Part shown: piece by piece, positions 26,822 to 36,129 of the stretch | Layout: every line of letters begins with the position of its first letter | Position numbering within the stretch: the first letter of the stretch is position 1 | DNA from: DATGKG01 sp963783145 | GTDB taxonomy: Bacteria > Desulfobacterota > Binatia > Binatales > Binataceae | Assembly: GCA_963783145.1 (NCBI GenBank) | Contig: CAWAMM010000002.1 | Location: forward strand, 682,001-746,000 | Reading direction: 5' to 3' | Length of the DNA: 64,000 bases | Made by a program: the position numbers and the translations under genes | Notes under the pieces: model-generated | Database searches by the model: none | Seen by the model: the letters and a program-made list of their open reading frames with translations, nothing else | What the model was told of the DNA's origin: nothing

Positions 26822-27574
26822 ATGACTATGGCAGAAGCTGCTCAAGCACAAACTACCAGTCGAGGTCCCCGCCAGAAGGTTCTCATCATCGAGGATGACG
26901 CCGATATCCGCGAGCTCATCAAGTTCAACCTCGAGCAGGACGGCTATGCGGTCGAGGAAGCCGCAACCGGCGCCGAGGGCCTCGATCGCATCAAACGGCG
27001 GCAGCCCGATCTCATCCTGCTCGATCTGATGCTGCCGGGAATGCCGGGGCTGGAAATCTGCCGCGTTCTGCGCAGCACCAAGGAAACCGCGACCTTGCCG
27101 ATTCTCATCGTCACCGCCAAAGGCACCGAGGTGGACAAGGTCCTCGGCCTGGAAATGGGCGCCGACGATTACGTGGTCAAGCCCTTCAGCCCGCGCGAGT
27201 TGATCGCGCGCGTCAAGGCGGTGCTGCGGCGCGCCAATCCCGATGTGGCGGCGCCCAAGTCGGGCATCTGGGAGCGCGGCCGCCTCAAAATGGATTTCGA
27301 TACCTATCAGGTATTCGTCGACGGCAAGCGCCACGAGCTGGCGCTGCGCGAATTCGAGCTGTTGCGCTTCTTCGTCGAGCATCCACTGCGAGTTTACTCG
27401 CGCGAGCAGTTGCTCGATCTGGTATGGGGCCGCGACACCTTCGTCGAGCCGCGCACCGTCGACGTTCACGTGCGGCGGCTGCGCCAACATATCGAGAAGG
27501 ACGACGCCAATCCCGAGTTGATCCTTACCGTCCGCAGCGTCGGGTATCGCTTCAACCCCGAGGCACTTGACTAG
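26822..27574 (+). CDS. phoB: Phosphate regulon response regulator PhoB
   Basis: 250 residues. The receiver domain has IIEDDADIRELI and phospho-acceptor Asp68 in LILLDLMLPGMPGLEI, then VTAKGTEVDK and YVVKPFSPREL. The C-terminal OmpR-type winged helix has LREFELLRFFVEHP and VDVHVRRLRQHIEKD. It starts four bases after the phoU stop. It likely acts at the repeat at 23361-23390; that link is inference. Confidence 0.95.
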   Translation: MTMAEAAQAQTTSRGPRQKVLIIEDDADIRELIKFNLEQDGYAVEEAATGAEGLDRIKRRQPDLILLDLMLPGMPGLEICRVLRSTKETATLPILIVTAKGTEVDKVLGLEMGADDYVVKPFSPRELIARVKAVLRRANPDVAAPKSGIWERGRLKMDFDTYQVFVDGKRHELALREFELLRFFVEHPLRVYSREQLLDLVWGRDTFVEPRTVDVHVRRLRQHIEKDDANPELILTVRSVGYRFNPEALD

Positions 27575-28976
27575 GTCGGTCCGCCTGCGAATGGCCGCCG
27601 CGGTGGCGGCCGGATTCCTGCCTCCCGTGCTGGCGCTGGTCATCATGCTGGCGACCGGGGTGTTCGCCCCGGTCTGGGCGGTGGTTTCGATCGTAATCGG
27701 CGCATCGGCCGGCGGTCTCGCGACGTGGGGAATTTCCAATTCGATCATCGGCCGCGCCGAGCGCATCGAAGCGCTGGCGGCCGCGCTGCGAGCTCATCGC
27801 CAGCCGATCCATGTCATTCCCGATGATGGCGACGCCATGGCGCATGCCGAACGCAGTCTGCTGCAGGCCACCGACGCGGTCATCACGGAAATCGGGCGGC
27901 TGACCGAACAGCGCGACGAGCTCGATGCGATCTTGCGCAGCATGACCGAGGCGGTGGTCGTCACCGGCGCACGCGGCGAGGTCATCCTGCTCAACGGCCA
28001 GGCGCGCAAGACTTTCGCGCTCGGCGCCGAGGTTGACTACCAGGGCCGTGATTTCGTCGAGCTATGCCGCGACCCGCGCCTGCAGGAATTTGTCGCGAGC
28101 TCCACCGGCTCGGCCGATGACGAAATAGCCGGCGCCGAGGTGCGTATCCAGAATCCTTCGCCGCGCTACCTCGCGGTTAGCGCCGCCCCGGTCCGGCGCG
28201 GGACCGGAATGGGGATGGCGCGCGTATACGTCTTCCATGACATCACCCAACTTAAGACTTACGAGACGATGCGCGCGGATTTTATCGCGAACCTGACCCA
28301 TGAGATTCGCACCCCGCTCTCGGCGCTGTATGGATATGCGGAGACCCTCGAACACGGCGTCGAGGATCCCGAGACTCGCACCCGCTTCCTCGGAATCATC
28401 GAACGTCAGGCCAAGCGTCTCGCGCGGCTGGTCGATGACCTGCTGTCGCTATCAAACCTCGAGCGCGGCCTGACGCCTTTGAAGATGGAAGAAATCGCGC
28501 CGCGATCGGTGCTGGAAGACGCCGCGGAGCTGATGCGCGAGCGAGCTGAGCGCGGCGGCATCGGGCTCGAGTTCGACAGCCCCGACGACCTGCCGGCGAT
28601 TCGTGCCGATCGCGACAAGCTGCATCAGGTGTTTCTGAACCTGATCGACAACGCGATTAAATATTCCCCGCGTGGCGCGAGGGTAACGCTGCGCGCGCGC
28701 CTCGCGAGCCATCCCAGCACCAATGGAGCAGGAGGTCGCGCGGTCGAGATGATCGTCGCCGACACCGGCGAGGGAATTCCCGCCGCCGACATTCCGCGCC
28801 TGACCGAGCGCTTCTATCGGGTCGATCGCGCGCGCTCGCGCGAGCTGGGCGGCACCGGTTTGGGGCTGGCGATCGTCAAGCACATCGTGCAACTGCATCA
28901 GGGCAACCTGACCATCGAGAGCCGGGTCGGCGAGGGCACCACGGTGACCGTAGCGCTTCCCCTGATCGCAAGCTGA
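27567..28976 (+). CDS. phoR: Phosphate regulon sensor histidine kinase PhoR-like
   Basis: About 469 residues from TTG 27567, which overlaps the phoB stop by eight bases; an ATG at 27591 is also possible. Two hydrophobic segments near the N-terminus (residues ~10-50) anchor it in the membrane. A PAS-like domain follows (residues ~110-210), then HisKA with ANLTHEIRTPLS (His245 counted from TTG), N box NLIDNAIKYSP and G boxes DTGEGIPAADIPRLTERF and GGTGLGLAIV. Overall layout matches PhoR; the partner is PhoB immediately upstream. Confidence 0.93.
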   Translation: MTRSVRLRMAAAVAAGFLPPVLALVIMLATGVFAPVWAVVSIVIGASAGGLATWGISNSIIGRAERIEALAAALRAHRQPIHVIPDDGDAMAHAERSLLQATDAVITEIGRLTEQRDELDAILRSMTEAVVVTGARGEVILLNGQARKTFALGAEVDYQGRDFVELCRDPRLQEFVASSTGSADDEIAGAEVRIQNPSPRYLAVSAAPVRRGTGMGMARVYVFHDITQLKTYETMRADFIANLTHEIRTPLSALYGYAETLEHGVEDPETRTRFLGIIERQAKRLARLVDDLLSLSNLERGLTPLKMEEIAPRSVLEDAAELMRERAERGGIGLEFDSPDDLPAIRADRDKLHQVFLNLIDNAIKYSPRGARVTLRARLASHPSTNGAGGRAVEMIVADTGEGIPAADIPRLTERFYRVDRARSRELGGTGLGLAIVKHIVQLHQGNLTIESRVGEGTTVTVALPLIAS

Positions 28977-29155
28977 GCACTTTCTTACTAGAGTTTAACC
29001 ACCGCTGACGCAGTAATTCTGATGCGTGCAGTTGCGCGGCTTCCTCTGATTTGACCGGCGCTGCCGCTATGATCGTGGCTAACCCTACAACTTTGCCGCG
29101 TCACTCGATGGCATCGCTGTTGCTGGGAGAACAGAAACTTGCTGGAAGGGGAATA

Positions 29156-31027
29156 ATGAACAGAAGAGCATTCTTGAAAGCCGTTGGAGCGGCGGCCCTG
29201 CTGCCGATGTTGCCCCTCCGCTTGCTGGCGAGCACGAATTTTCGCCGACGTCGTCCTTCCGATGCCGCCTGGCCCTCCCCATCGGCATGGAAGCAACTCA
29301 ATGAAGCCGTCGGGGGCAATTTGATCCCGGTCGACTTTCCGCTTGCGGCATCCGATCCCTCAGCCGCCGCGGCCACGCTGGTCTCGGAGAACCTCAGAAA
29401 CCCATATTACGTCGGCGATCAGCCAGGGCTAACCGAGACGCTCGGTTGGGTCGATGCGTGGGCGACCAAGCCGAGCGTCTACGCGGTTGCCGCAAGGAAT
29501 GCTCAGGACATTGCTGCGGCGGTGAATTTCGCCCGCGAAAATGCCTTGCGACTGGTAGTCAAGGGCGGCGGCCACAGCTACCAGGGCACCTCCAATGCGC
29601 CCGATTCGCTTTTGATCTGGACCCGCCACATGAACGATATCGCGATGCATGACGCCTTCGTTCCGCAAGGATGTGAGCATACGCTGCAACCGCAACCGGC
29701 GGTCACCCTCGGCGCCGGTACTATCGGAATGCAAGCCTACACCGCGGTCACCACCAAGGGCGGCAAGTATGTTCAGGGCGGTGGATGCACGACCGTGTGC
29801 CTCGGAGGTCTGGTGCAAAGTGGCGGCTTCGGAAGTCATTCGAAGCACTACGGCACCGCCGCGGGAAATTTGCTCGAAGCGGAAGTAGTCACGGCCGACG
29901 GCCAGATTCGCATCGCGAATGCCTGCACGAACCCGGATCTGTTCTGGGCGCTCAAGGGGGGCGGAGGTGGCAGCTTTGGCGTGATAAGTAAGATGACGCT
30001 GCGGGTTCACGATCTTCCGGAGTTCTTCGGCGCCGTTAGCATCACGATCAAAGCTTCGTCAGACGATGCCTATCGGCGTCTGATCCGCGAGTTCGTCAGC
30101 TTCTACCATGAGCATCTCTTTAACGATCACTGGGGCGAGCAGGCCCATCTGAATCCGGAAAACACGCTTGTCATCAGTATGGTCTACCAGGGGTTGAATA
30201 CTGCGCAGGCAAAGCAGGTCTGGCAGCCATTTCTGGATTGGGTCGCGCATACGCCGGAGGTCGGTTCGATCAAAGGCCGCGTCACCATCGGAAGCGTACC
30301 GGCGCGACACTGGTGGGACGTCCAATGGTGGAAGGAGCATTGGCCGGAGATCGGTTTTCCCCGAAATGGCAATCCACTGATCTCATTGCTTGACGATGCC
30401 CTGCTACATCTGATTCCGGAGCCCGTTTTGAACTTCGACAATCGTCCCGGTGCGGCGCCCACTAACGCGTGGTGGAAGGGAGACGGTGGCCAGGTCGCAT
30501 GGTTCATTTGGGGGTTCGAGTCACTATGGTTGCCATCCGCACTGCTCGAGAATGACGCCCAACAGCAACGCCTCGCCGACGCGTTGTTCGCCAGCTCGCG
30601 ATATTCGGGCCTCGAGCTGCACTTTAACAAAGGACTCGCCGGTGCGCCTCCGGATGCGATCGCCGCGGCCAAGGACACCGCGACGAATCCCGCGCTGCTC
30701 GACGCCTTCACCCTGGCAATCGTCGGCGACGCCCAGGGACCTGCGTATCCGGGGATTCCCGGCCATGAGCCGTCGCTTGATAAAGGCCGCCAGGCCAGGG
30801 AGCGCATCGATAAGTGTGTGAATGAACTCCGAGCCGTGACGGGAGATACGGGAGCGTACGTGAGTGAGAGCAACTACTTCGAGAAGGGCTGGCAGCAAGC
30901 CTACTGGGGAAGCAATCACTCTCGTCTGGCCGAAGTCAAGCGAAAATACGATCCCGATGGGCTGTTCTTTGTCCACAATGGGGTTGGCTCCGAAGAATGG
31001 AGCATCGACGGCTTCACCAAGCTCTAA
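29156..31027 (+). CDS. Tat-exported FAD-dependent oxidoreductase, BBE type, probable bicovalent flavin
   Basis: 623 residues from ATG 29156 (GGAAGGGG nine bases upstream); a twin-arginine signal follows directly (NRRAFLKAVGAAALLPML). The PCMH FAD domain has VVKGGGHSYQG with His140 and GGGCTTVCLGGLVQ with Cys211, matching the His and Cys of the bicovalently linked FAD of berberine-bridge-type enzymes. The C-terminal BBE motif is visible (SNYFEKGWQQAYWG and KYDPDGLFF). Such enzymes oxidise sugars, alcohols or alkaloids. Substrate unknown. Confidence 0.9.
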   Translation: MNRRAFLKAVGAAALLPMLPLRLLASTNFRRRRPSDAAWPSPSAWKQLNEAVGGNLIPVDFPLAASDPSAAAATLVSENLRNPYYVGDQPGLTETLGWVDAWATKPSVYAVAARNAQDIAAAVNFARENALRLVVKGGGHSYQGTSNAPDSLLIWTRHMNDIAMHDAFVPQGCEHTLQPQPAVTLGAGTIGMQAYTAVTTKGGKYVQGGGCTTVCLGGLVQSGGFGSHSKHYGTAAGNLLEAEVVTADGQIRIANACTNPDLFWALKGGGGGSFGVISKMTLRVHDLPEFFGAVSITIKASSDDAYRRLIREFVSFYHEHLFNDHWGEQAHLNPENTLVISMVYQGLNTAQAKQVWQPFLDWVAHTPEVGSIKGRVTIGSVPARHWWDVQWWKEHWPEIGFPRNGNPLISLLDDALLHLIPEPVLNFDNRPGAAPTNAWWKGDGGQVAWFIWGFESLWLPSALLENDAQQQRLADALFASSRYSGLELHFNKGLAGAPPDAIAAAKDTATNPALLDAFTLAIVGDAQGPAYPGIPGHEPSLDKGRQARERIDKCVNELRAVTGDTGAYVSESNYFEKGWQQAYWGSNHSRLAEVKRKYDPDGLFFVHNGVGSEEWSIDGFTKL

Positions 31028-31418
31028 GCCCGGCGACTCCATCGGGACGAACGGCTCTTCTGATTATCGCGCCTCAGCGCCGGAGCGATACGCGCTCCCG
31101 CAACTGCAGTGAAGACCACTTCTTTTTTGTGATTCCCACCAAGGTGCCACCGGAACGGTCGCGTGCGGTCAGGCGGAAATCTTTTTTCCTTGCGGCACGG
31201 CTTCGCATTACCGACGGGTAAATGACCTTGTTAGTTCGCACGAATCGGAGGCGGGCGAGGATCTGGAGGCTTACCTACTCTCGTGCCAGGTCTCGAGCGC
31301 CAAGCGTGCGTTCGTGTTTACTTTGAAGCAATCACATCCTAAATTTATAAATGTTGGGTTTATTGTGTTGAAGTCGGAGGTAGTTCGCTGAATCCGGCTT
31401 CGGTCCACGAATGGGGGA
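31028..31418. other. Spacer between oxidoreductase and secreted hydrolase
   Basis: No coding region, RNA gene or repeat was recognised. The left part (about 31100-31130) has a weak GTG..CAC hairpin followed by six T, which could terminate the oxidoreductase transcript. The right part (31320-31390) is AT-rich and could hold the hydrolase promoter. Confidence 0.3.
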
Positions 31419-32819
31419 ATGTACTTGAAGACCAGCAAGATCCGTAGGGCCACCAGCGGTGGAGTCCTTTTCCTCAGCATCATCCTGGCATCGACGCTCT
31501 CGGCCTTTGGCGCCGATAACCCGGGTCTAAGGACCAAAACTCCGGTTGCATGCGCCCAGCTGCGAACGTTGCGCGCGTTGAACACCGAGCTGACCTACTT
31601 CACCAATCCCCGCACCGGCGACAAGCTCGACTATCTCGTGCTAGGCGATGCCGCGAAGAGTGACGAGGTCATCGTCATGTTCAATGGCACCGGCGGAATC
31701 CTCCCGGACTGGCCCATCGAGATGATTACCAACAGCGCGAGCAGCCCAAAAATCGTCAAAACCCCAGCCTACAACCCGGCTGAAGACGGAGCGATCTCGC
31801 TGTGTCACGACTATCGAATGGTAATGTTCGACTATCCGGGAGTCGGGCGGAGTCAGCTTAAGGGTAACGTTACCTTCGACGATATCGCCAATGACGTCGA
31901 CGCGATTCTCGATGACGTCGCCACCAGGTACAACATTTCGACCGACAAGGTCGACCCGCTCGGCTGGTCGCTGGGAAGCGTGGGGGCCTTGAAATACGCA
32001 TTCCTAAGCCCGATGGCCAATCCTCTGCGGAAAATCGGGAATGTAATTCTGATCGCGACCAAGCCGGGCGGAAATACCGACGGTAACATCGATGGCAATC
32101 AGGCCGACTGCGTAAGCACCATCTTCGACGAGCTCAAGGACAATACCGATCTCAGCACATCGTTTAAGCGGATGCTCGCGTCGGATCAATACAAACTAAC
32201 CTTCCCCTTCGTTGGCCAGACTCCCAACACCGGGCTCAATAGCGGCTGCGAAGCCACCATCGAAAAAAATAGGGTGAAGCTCAATGTCACCCTGGATTGC
32301 CCGCGTGGCAGCGAGTGCCAGAAGAATCTGACCGCGCAGGTTTTCAACCGAAAGCGTCCGCCCTGGAGCCGTACCGGGGGCGTCAACCACACCTTGTTTC
32401 TTCAGCAACGCGAATTGGACGTGGACTATAGCCTTTGCTCCTGTATCACTGCGGCGGCGAACTTTACTTCGACGGGCTGCGTCTGTTCCGGCATCGCACC
32501 GCAGATGTCTTCTTCCAACGGCGGCGTGTGCTCCACCACCGAGACCCCGCCGCCGCCAAACGCGGCGCTCAACGTGCCGATATCGACCGACTGCGTGCCG
32601 ATCAACATCACCGGTAAGATCAATGTGATCAACGGACCCGAGGATCTACTCATCCAATACGTCTATGGTCAGGAACTGGTGAGCGCGTATCAGCAGATCT
32701 ACGGCGCCAATGCGGCTACTATCGCAACTTATCCGGGCAGCGACGGCGCCGGGCACGCAGTGCTGCTGCAACACCCGATGTGGACGCAGGAACAGATTTT
32801 CACCGCCATGCAGCAGTAA
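31419..32819 (+). CDS. Secreted alpha/beta-hydrolase-like protein, cysteine-rich
   Basis: 466 residues with an N-terminal signal peptide (SGGVLFLSIILASTLSAFGA). The alpha/beta hydrolase core has DYLVLGDAAKSDEVIVMFNG and MVMFDYPGVGRSQ, and a nucleophile elbow G-W-S184-L-G-S matching GxSxG. The C-terminal half has many cysteines (CLDCPRG, CSCITAAANF, CVCSG, DCVPINITG), probably disulfide-linked, and GAGHAVLLQHP is a candidate catalytic-His region. Esterase, lipase or peptidase are all possible. SD GGGGG precedes the ATG. No annotated family recognised. Confidence 0.7.
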   Translation: MYLKTSKIRRATSGGVLFLSIILASTLSAFGADNPGLRTKTPVACAQLRTLRALNTELTYFTNPRTGDKLDYLVLGDAAKSDEVIVMFNGTGGILPDWPIEMITNSASSPKIVKTPAYNPAEDGAISLCHDYRMVMFDYPGVGRSQLKGNVTFDDIANDVDAILDDVATRYNISTDKVDPLGWSLGSVGALKYAFLSPMANPLRKIGNVILIATKPGGNTDGNIDGNQADCVSTIFDELKDNTDLSTSFKRMLASDQYKLTFPFVGQTPNTGLNSGCEATIEKNRVKLNVTLDCPRGSECQKNLTAQVFNRKRPPWSRTGGVNHTLFLQQRELDVDYSLCSCITAAANFTSTGCVCSGIAPQMSSSNGGVCSTTETPPPPNAALNVPISTDCVPINITGKINVINGPEDLLIQYVYGQELVSAYQQIYGANAATIATYPGSDGAGHAVLLQHPMWTQEQIFTAMQQ

Positions 32820-32901
32820 GAGACACCTTGGTCAGGTTAATCGGGAGATCCGTCGGTGACGAAAAGGAGTAGGACTAACCTCGAAGCTTTGAGGCAAATT
32901 G

Positions 32902-33276
32902 ATGTTAAGAATATCGCTTTCAGTTTTCGGTGTTTTAGCAATCTGCACAATTCTGAGTACCTTCCTGGATTCCTGCAGCACCGACTTAAATGAGGCAGCC
33001 AGGAACGTCAAATACTCCACCAAAAGTGAAGCTCCCAAGGATTGTAAAGAACTCGGCGAGGTTTCGGTCGGAGAAGTTTCTCTCAGTTCGCCTTTCAACG
33101 CACTTCCCAACATCGAATCTGTGAAGAACGCGATGCGCAACAAGACCAATGAAATGGGTGGCAATTTTCTGGTCGTCGACACGATTAACAGCGTAGCTGT
33201 CGCGTCCAATGCCGCGACCGGCGCCCCCGGCAGCACTCGCTTTGTCGGCAGCGGTCGCGCTTATCAATGTCCGTAA
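32902..33276 (+). CDS. DUF4156-like lipoprotein
   Basis: 124 residues from ATG 32902 (GAGG about nine bases upstream). The hydrophobic N-terminus ends in a Cys (STFLDSC) that fits a lipoprotein signal imperfectly (Asp at -2). The mature part resembles DUF4156 proteins: DCKELGEVSVG, a basic helix NAMRNKTNEMGGNFLVV, and a C-terminal GSGRAYQCP. DUF4156 members are small envelope lipoproteins of unknown role. Relatively AT-rich for this window. Confidence 0.6.
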   Translation: MLRISLSVFGVLAICTILSTFLDSCSTDLNEAARNVKYSTKSEAPKDCKELGEVSVGEVSLSSPFNALPNIESVKNAMRNKTNEMGGNFLVVDTINSVAVASNAATGAPGSTRFVGSGRAYQCP

Positions 33277-33588
33277 GGCGATAGTCCACCGACGGCGGAG
33301 TTGGGCGAGCGGGCGATTCGGGCGATCAGGGATAGGCTTTCTCGACTGCCCATGACGACGCGGAATCTACTTTTGAGAGCCGCGAAAAGATTAGAACGCT
33401 AATGCCTGGAGAATTTTCGTGATTGCAATTTTCGGACATGCATCGGCTTTACCGACAATGGTAGGCCGGTGCATCGAGCCTCAGCGCGGCGCCATTTGAA
33501 GTAGCACCTTAGTACCATAGAAGAATCTATTGGTTCGCACCTACGATGTCCTCGAAGGGTTAAAGAGCTAGTTTCAGGGAGAACCAGG
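33277..33588. other. Spacer without a recognised feature
   Basis: No gene, repeat or RNA structure was recognised. The region likely contains the promoter of the NHL-repeat gene that starts at 33589. Confidence 0.4.
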
Positions 33589-35673
33589 ATGAATCTTAGA
33601 CGGCGTGTCCGAGGCTTCGTAGCGATGGTACCATCAATCTTTGCGATGCTCGCCGTCGTCGGTCTCGCATTAGCTGAGCCGGCTTTCGCCGATAGCGTCG
33701 AGGGTCAGGTGCTCGGAGCAGGCGCTCCGATCGCCAAATCGACGGTGACTCTATGGTCTGCGAGTGCGGACGACCCTAAGCAACTGGCACAGACTCAGAG
33801 TGGCGACGACGGTCGCTTTACTCTAAGCCCTGAACAATCACCCGGCGAAGACAGCATCTTGTACATAATCGCCAAGGGCGGCGAACCAACCGCGCATCAA
33901 GGCAGCGGCGACAATCCGGCAATCGCGCTGATCTCGGTGCTCGGCAACAAACCGCCGGCACACGTCGTCATCAACGAATTCACGACGATAGCGTCGGTAT
34001 GGACCAACGCGCAGTTTCTCGATGGCACTGCTCTCAAAGGCAACCCGCTCGGTCTCCGGATCGCGGCCGGCAACGTGCCCAATTTCGTCGATCTCGCGAC
34101 CGGCGGCTACGGCGAAATGATTCAGGACGGCTTCAACAGCACTGAGACGCCGACCATGGCCAACTTCGGTACCTTGTCGAACGTCCTCGCAGGCTGCATC
34201 GCGAACGTAAGGCAGGACGCATGCAAGATACTGTTGGTCGCCGCGGTGGGCCGCGACGGCAAGCAACCCACCGATACACTCGCCGCGGCGATCTCGATTG
34301 CGCACAATATGGCCTACAAACCCGAGCGCATCTTCGCGCTCCTCGACCAGTTCTATCCTCGGAAACCACGAGGCTTGCGCTCAACTCCGTTCATGCCCTA
34401 TCTGAGCTATGCACCCAGCGCATGGGTACTGCCGCTCAAGTTCGCCGGTGGTGGTTACGCCGGTGGCGCCAAAGTGATGTTCGACAGCGAGGGCAACGCG
34501 TGGAGCGGGGCCAATTTCATTGTTGGGTCGCAGGGGCACGACGCTTTGTGGGATGGCAACATGGCGGAGTTCGCTCCCAACGGGCATCCGCTTTCGCCGA
34601 TGACCACGGGTTTTACCGGCGGCGGGCTGCAGGGCCCGGGTTTCGGCACTGCGATCGATGCCAACGATCGGGTCTGGTTTGACAGCACCAGCGGCAAGAC
34701 CATTTCGCTGTTCGACCACAACGGTAAGCCACTCTCGCCGCCTGAGGGTTACAACTTCGGCGGTACCCTCGGTTTCATGCAGGGCATCATCGTCACGCCG
34801 AGTGGCGATGTGTGGGCGTTGGACTTCACCAACGACAAGGTCGTGTACATGCCACAGGGGGACCCGACCAAGGCGAAGTTCTACTGTGAGTCCACCAACG
34901 GTAAGCCGAACAAGGATAGTCCCTGCAAGCTAACCGGCCCGTTTGGTCTTGCGATCGACCAGCAGGACCGGATTTGGATCACCAACGCGATTGGAGACAC
35001 CGTCACCCGTTTTCCGGCGAGCGACCCAGGCAGCGTTCAGGTGTTCCATACTGGCGGCGGCAGTGGCAAGGGGATGGCAATCGACAGCAAGGGCAACGCA
35101 TGGGTTGCCAACACCGTGGGGTCGGGATTGACCCTTGCCACCAAGCTGCATCTCCTCGAACTCAAGATGACCGGCGGCACTGCCACGGCGATTGATCAGG
35201 TCGCGCTCAAAGACCTGCTGTCCCATCCAGGGTTAGGTAGCGTGTCGATGCTGCGACCCGACGGCAGCCCGGCACCGGGCTCCCCGTTCAATCCCGGCGG
35301 GAGCATCTGGGGCGCGTGGGCAGTATCGATTGACGGGAACGATCATGTCTGGGTGTCAAACTTTATACCCGGCGGCGGCATCACGGAGTTGTGTGGGGCA
35401 CGGACCGAGACCTGTCCCCCCGGTTTTAAGACTGGCGATCCGATTTCCCCGCCCGGTGGCTACAAGGGCGGTGGCATGCAGATGCTGGTCGATGCCTCTA
35501 TCGACCCGGCCGGCAACGTCTGGGTTTCCAACAACTGGCAGGATCCCGCTTCTTGCTATGGCAAACCCGACGAGGGTCTTTCAACTCGCTGTGGCGGGCA
35601 GGGCATGATCGTGTTCTATGGCATGGCTAAGCCGGTACGCTCACCGCAGATCGGCCCCGCACGAGGGTTCTAG
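33589..35673 (+). CDS. Secreted NHL/beta-propeller protein with N-terminal carboxypeptidase-like domain
   Basis: 694 residues with a signal peptide (residues ~1-35, ending AEPAFADS). Residues ~38-90 resemble a carboxypeptidase-regulatory-like/transthyretin beta domain (VEGQVLGAGAPIAKSTVTL). From ~260 onward there are several NHL-like blades, each of the form fD..GNaW, iDanDRVWf, iTPSGDVWALDF, iDqqDRIWIT, iDsKGNAWVANT and iDgNDHVWVSNF, plus a last iDpaGNVWVSNN. Virginiamycin-B-lyase and other propeller proteins share this form. Ligand or substrate unknown. It starts 13 bases after GGGAG. Confidence 0.8.
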   Translation: MNLRRRVRGFVAMVPSIFAMLAVVGLALAEPAFADSVEGQVLGAGAPIAKSTVTLWSASADDPKQLAQTQSGDDGRFTLSPEQSPGEDSILYIIAKGGEPTAHQGSGDNPAIALISVLGNKPPAHVVINEFTTIASVWTNAQFLDGTALKGNPLGLRIAAGNVPNFVDLATGGYGEMIQDGFNSTETPTMANFGTLSNVLAGCIANVRQDACKILLVAAVGRDGKQPTDTLAAAISIAHNMAYKPERIFALLDQFYPRKPRGLRSTPFMPYLSYAPSAWVLPLKFAGGGYAGGAKVMFDSEGNAWSGANFIVGSQGHDALWDGNMAEFAPNGHPLSPMTTGFTGGGLQGPGFGTAIDANDRVWFDSTSGKTISLFDHNGKPLSPPEGYNFGGTLGFMQGIIVTPSGDVWALDFTNDKVVYMPQGDPTKAKFYCESTNGKPNKDSPCKLTGPFGLAIDQQDRIWITNAIGDTVTRFPASDPGSVQVFHTGGGSGKGMAIDSKGNAWVANTVGSGLTLATKLHLLELKMTGGTATAIDQVALKDLLSHPGLGSVSMLRPDGSPAPGSPFNPGGSIWGAWAVSIDGNDHVWVSNFIPGGGITELCGARTETCPPGFKTGDPISPPGGYKGGGMQMLVDASIDPAGNVWVSNNWQDPASCYGKPDEGLSTRCGGQGMIVFYGMAKPVRSPQIGPARGF

Positions 35674-36002
35674 ACCAGACGCATCAGACTTTTCCGGAGC
35701 GCCCTGACATCGACGTCATCCGGCAGGTGCACGACGCGGAAGGGACCGCGAAATCGTCCGCAAGCGCTACGTCTATAGTCGATGGGTCCGCTCCGTACAC
35801 GGATTGTACGTCTCCGCACGAGTGCCGATCCAAAACTCCCAGCCATTCCGATTCCCCTTCCACTTTAGGGGAAGGGGCTAGGGGTTAGGTCTCTGCGGGC
35901 GTCGCTACGCGCTGGGGGCGCTCTATGCCTTCTATCGCGCCTTCTGGGAAGTTCTCATAGGAAGATATTGCGCTTCCCACCTGGTTCTGAATTCGTCGAG
36001 CC
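35674..36002. other. Spacer with a G-rich repeat
   Basis: Holds the G-rich dispersed repeat copy at 35854-35893 and otherwise shows no coding region. Several short open segments on both strands lack motifs or ribosome sites. Confidence 0.4.
35854..35893 (-). repeat. Dispersed CCTAACCCC/hairpin repeat, copy 1
   Basis: CCCCTTCC and GGAAGGGG stems followed by GGGCTAGGGGTTAGGTCTC; its reverse complement recurs at 56579-56620 right after ftsK, and the two copies align over about 40 bases with a few differences in the hairpin loop. Confidence 0.6.
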
Positions 36003-36069
36003 GGATGCGCACGCACCGACGCTCTCGACGAGCACTGAAAGAGCCGGGAACGGCACGACATCGTGAAGG
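36003..36069 (+). repeat. Gene-3'-end repeat, copy A
   Basis: Matches the 3' end of the 36130-36687 gene plus 38 bases beyond its stop. In the frame ending at TGA 36036-36038 it reads GCARTDALDEH-stop, followed by AAAGAGCCGGGAACGGCACG, then ACATCGTGAAGG. Confidence 0.6.
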
Positions 36070-36129
36070 CACCACCGACCGCTGCGCCGAGGTCGCAAGC
36101 TGCGCAACTTACCATTAAAGTCGAATTGC

